Assembly (NCBI GenBank): GCA_030268105.1
Contig: BSDZ01000014.1
Location: 1,128,501 to 1,192,500 of the forward strand
DNA from: Volvox africanus
Lineage: Eukaryota > Chlorophyta > Chlorophyceae > Chlamydomonadales > Volvocaceae
Length of the DNA stretch: 64,000 nucleotides
Reading direction: 5' to 3'
The notes under the pieces were generated by a model. The model did not search any database. It saw only the letters and a list, made by a program, of their open reading frames with translations, and was not told where the DNA came from. The translations under genes and the position numbers were made by a program. Shown here piece after piece: positions 60,433-64,000 of this stretch (the first letter of the stretch is position 1; each line of letters opens with the position of its first letter).

Positions 60433-62249
60433 TGTGACATCTGGCGATAGCCTGTGTGCCTGTGTGCGTGGGTGTGGTGCGCTCATCATGAGACGACTCG
60501 GGGGAGGGGGGGAAAGAGCGCAAACCGGTGCGGTAAGAAGGGCAAGCCGCCCGTCAGGGGCCCGCGCATGTTCGTGCTGTACGTGCGGGTTTCGGAGCAC
60601 GTGGGAGGGAATGTACGGCACCCGTGCCAAGCACAGAGAGAGAGAGACGTATGTGAATGCAAGCCTGTACGCCTTTTCCCCTTTCGCTCCGTCACGGGTG
60701 AAACAACGGATCGGGACATCTCTCTGTGCTGACGATCGGCAATGCTACATCTGCATTGCATGCGTGTGTGTATGGGGGGAAGGGGGAAATATTGGTCAGC
60801 AGCATCTGGACATCTGTTTGTCGCCCGCAGCCTCCCGACCCCGCCTAGCACTGGCTTCCAGCTCCTCTCGCAGCCCCCGAGTGAGAGCACCTGGCAGGAG
60901 GTAAATCCGTTGTCTAACCGCCACCGAACTCGCGCCCAACTGTTGTCGTACCGAAGTTTTGAGACTTCATTCAGCCAGCCCCATCTATGCGTATAGATTG
61001 CGGACTCCGCACTGGGGGCGGCCTCCCCCCCGTGCTGATGATCGGCACGACCCCGTAGGGCCCGGGAGGAAGGCTGCAGCGGTGCAGGATCGAGGTTAAC
61101 AGCTGAACATTCTCTGTCGTACCTGCCGCTGAAAACCGGCCAAAAAAGAAAACAAATAAAACGAAGGCATCAGCCATCTCTAACGGCTTACAGCGGCATC
61201 GTGGTCGTGTCTTTCCATCGAAGGCAGCAGTACCTGTTGACTTCTGTTGGCGGCTTTAAGGCCGGTCTGCAACAGGCGCAACCGCAGCGGCCATTGTCAC
61301 ATGCTTGGCTGATGTCGCGGAAACCGGTTCCTCCGAACACCCACTACCTGATTGCCCAACATCATGGCTGATATGCACAGCTTACAGGATCACACGGACA
61401 ACAGCGGCGGCGCCTCTGCCTCTTGCCACCCCCGCTCCCCCCACAAATCAAACCTCCGAAACCAATCCCGGAGTGCGCAGGCCTTCCGGACTGACCTCTC
61501 AACGCAACGCCAGTTCCACGACGATTCCCGTTTGGGTCCTGATCCGGTACCCGACTCCGATCACCCGTACAGGGGGACGACAGTTCGAAAAACCGTACGA
61601 CATGTGCCGTACAGAATGCGTTGCATCATAGCAGCTTACACAAGTAGATGCCGCTTCTGAAACCTCCATCCCGTATGGCCACATCTTCATTCACCGCAAA
61701 CGCTGTAGTAGCCCACCGCACCAATACCCAGTAAACCCTAATGTGCAATACCCGAACTGCCCCTCCCCCTCGCTCCTCCTCCTCCCCCCTCTTCCCTCTC
61801 TCTCCCTTCTCCCCCTCCTCCCCCTCGTTCCTCCTCCTCCGTCCTCCCCCACATCCCCTCCTTCCCCTTCTCCCCCTCCCCTTCGTTCCTCCTTCCCCTC
61901 CTCCCCCTCTCCCCCTCGTCCCCCTCTCCCCCTCGTCCCCCTCGTCCCCCTCTCCCCCTCGTCCCCCCTTCCCCCTCTTCCTCCCCCTCCCCCTGCCCCT
62001 GTTAGCGCAATCAAATCATTTAAGTGTACGCCGGCAGAGATGCGGTGAACGTCGAGAGCTGGACGCGGATGACAGCGGCGGATCACACCAGCGGACGACA
62101 AATGCAGTGCGAAGCACGTTACCCTGTTCCGACCGAAGTACGGAGTCTACAGCAATTTGCGAATTTTGTCAGATGTCGTACAAGGGTCGATATCTACAGA
62201 TTCGCTAAGCAAGCGACATTCTAGATTGTGTTCGGGACGTCAAGTCACA
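60433..62249. other. intergenic between convergent LTN1 and LRR genes
   Basis: Holds the 3' UTRs of both genes. No coding exon was recognised. An A-rich stretch with AACAAATAAAACG occurs at about 61.15 kb. The right part contains a long pyrimidine-rich array, listed separately. Confidence 0.5.
61755..62003 (+). repeat. pyrimidine-rich minisatellite (CCCCCTCGTCCCCCTCTC-like)
   Basis: About 250 bp of CTCCCC/TCGTCCCC units with little purine. Polypurine ORFs rich in Arg, Gly and Glu on the minus strand are artefacts. Confidence 0.9.
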
Positions 62250-64000
62250 TCAGTGACCCTGCATCCCAGTGTACCCCAAATCCAGCATAAGGCCCCCGGG
62301 AGGGGGGTCCCTTGAACCTTTGCGGGTTACACTCTCCCCGACATCCCCCAAAGTACGGCGTGACGTACGATACCGATTCAACAGCTCCTCCAAATCTTCT
62401 TCCTCCTCCACCACACCACCGACACCACCGACACCATGGCCGCGAGCACCTGCTGCTACTGCGATCGTTGCCGATTCGGCAGTGTCTCTACTACCGGCAG
62501 CAATCATACCCAAAAGCGGTGTGCTAGAGAGGGCCGCCGTCAAGGCCGCTGATGCAGACAGTACCTCCCCCTCCCCCTCCCCCTCCCCTTCCTCACATAA
62601 ACCCAATCCCGGCATTTGCATTTGATGCTGCAACCGGTGCGGCTGTAGCTGACTTTGCCGATCCCGTCGCACCGATATTTCGGACGCCGGGGGGCGCTGT
62701 AGCTGTAGCAGCTGCTGCCGGCTACTGCCGGCTCCAGGAACGGAAAGGTTCGCTGCTACAGCGCGCGCTATCCCTTTTGCAGATGACAACGACTCAACCG
62801 CAACCGCAAACGGTAAACGTCTTTCCGCTGGCCTTGCGGTCTGTCCGGCAGTAGCAGGTTGCGCCGTTCGGCTCCGTGCTGGGGTTCCCGCGGGAGAGGT
62901 TCCATCCCGACTTGGGGCCCCTGCCTCAGCGGTGGCGGCCGCCGGGGAGCTGGCGGAGGGGGCCCTCAGTGGAGTGCTGCGACGCGCTGACGCCAGGTCC
63001 TCCAGTGCCTGTGATCGCAAACGTGCCGCCGGCCGAGGGGAGGTCCTCAACAGCAGAGGACACAGACACGAGTGCTTACGTAAACAAAAGCACACGGGTC
63101 GTACCTCGTACGGATAAACGGTTAGGTATATTATTATAGTTATATGTTATGAATGTAAATGTAATAATAAGTATACATACAACTGAATATTACATTATTA
63201 GCTGCGACATTTTGGCTAGTTTATTTGTTATGAGCACAGAACAAGTAGAACGACAAGGGGTACGACGGTGTCAAAGAGCAAAGGTGAGGGTGCAGCGTGC
63301 AGTATGTCGCCCACGAACCTGCAGCGCTTCGTCCTCCATTTCATTTCCCGCCATCGCAAGCTGCCGTACGGTCGTATTCCGCTCCCGCAAAGCAGCACCC
63401 AGGCTGCGGCAGCCCGCCAGCCCCACACCGTTGCTGCGTAAGTCCAGGGAGGTTAAGGAGCTGTTGCGGCCCAGCGCCGCCGCCAGCGCCGCCACCCCTC
63501 GGTCGCCCAGCTGGTTACGACCGAGCACGAGACGGATCAGCGGCGGCGGCGGCGGCGGCGGCACTGCCGCGGCAGCGGCATCCCGTGCGGCTCCCGCTGA
63601 CGGCGCGGGTCCCAGTGCGGCAGCGAGATGTACGGCACCATCTGCACGGATTTTGCAGCCCTCGAGTGCCAGTGCGGTCAACGCTGGATGTGTCGCCAAA
63701 GCCTAGGGTTATTGGGATACGGTTGGGGGCGGGGGGGAGGGGTGAAGTTAGGTGCCGGGGGTTTTTAGGGGGGACCAGTTTACGGGTGTCGGTATTGTTA
63801 CAAGATCCCCAAGGTGGTGAGGGAGAGAGGGTGTCAAGGTGCCAGGGCGACATCTGCGCATCGGTTTCCCCCGGACCGCCACGAAACCCCTAACCCCCCC
63901 CAATCTCCCCTCCCCCCCACACACACACTTTGGACAAGTGGCGGACTCCCTCGTCTCCAGCGTAACAGCGTGACAGGTCCAGCTCCTCCAGGGAGGGCAT
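62250..64000 (-). CDS. leucine-rich-repeat protein, ribonuclease-inhibitor type (partial, runs off the window)
   Basis: Minus-strand exons, all phase 0: beyond 64000 to 63929, 63702-63319, and 63008-62250 (stop). The first two encode LRRs of the RNase-inhibitor/NLRC class: LEELDLSRCYAGDEGVRHLS, HPALTALALEGCKIRADGAV, LIRLVLGRNQLGDRGVAALA, LTSLDLRSNGVGLAGCRSLG and VRQLAMAGNEMEDEAL, with the usual L-x-L-x-x-N/C pattern. A Pro-run insert splits one repeat. The last exon is Ala/Ser/Gln-rich and ends in an acidic segment (EEEEDLEELLNRY) with no known domain. LRRs of this type mediate protein binding; the partner is unknown. The intron 63009-63318 contains an AT-rich stretch (63.12-63.24 kb). The N-terminal part lies outside the window. 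Confidence 0.75.

Overview
The window is nuclear DNA of an intron-rich green alga, most likely a volvocine (Volvox/Gonium/Chlamydomonas group). The clues are exons of about 30 to 2,350 bp with GT-AG borders and strong CAG acceptors, Ala/Gly/Ser-rich proteins, abundant hexanucleotide microsatellites and G-rich minisatellites in introns, a DIRS-type reverse transcriptase remnant, and a plant-type MSH1 gene. This is inference from content; no species marker was seen. Base composition is mosaic: moderate GC at 1-18 kb, an AT-rich transposon-bearing island at about 18-23 kb, then GC-rich sequence to the end.

Layout. 2.56-17.6 kb (+): one very large gene of at least 25 exons whose phases all agree, coding about 3,320 residues of Ala/Glu/Gln-rich coiled coil of unknown identity. 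18-23 kb: an (ATT)72 array, a broken DIRS-like reverse transcriptase and a gag-like ORF, both on the minus strand. 23-23.8 kb (+): exons with two AT-hook cores and an RGG-like patch. 25-27 kb (+): an mTERF-type helical-repeat protein. 28.1-29.8 kb (-): a J-domain protein with a C-terminal hydrophobic segment. 30-36 kb: mostly gene-poor, with one isolated likely exon at 31.6 kb. 36-48.3 kb (+): MSH1, the organellar MutS homologue fused to a GIY-YIG nuclease domain (22 exons). 49.2-60.4 kb (+): LTN1/Listerin, the ribosome-quality-control E3 ligase, from its N-terminus to its C-terminal RING. 62.25 kb to the window end (-): a leucine-rich-repeat protein, convergent with LTN1 and cut by the window edge.

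The genes do not form a pathway. MSH1 and mTERF proteins act on organelle nucleic acids, and LTN1 and the J-domain protein in proteostasis; I see no sign of co-regulation. The most unusual material is in the non-coding sequence. Two long complementary microsatellites lie in neighbouring MSH1 introns. Tandem repeats repeatedly start at 5' splice sites. A short IS3-like transposase fragment sits in an LTN1 intron. Two short motifs (GTACGGC and ATAAGGCC) are strongly over-represented in the GC-rich half and scarce in the coiled-coil gene.

Exon borders were set by hand from splice consensus, frame and phase, and by recalled similarity to known families. No alignment or database search was run.
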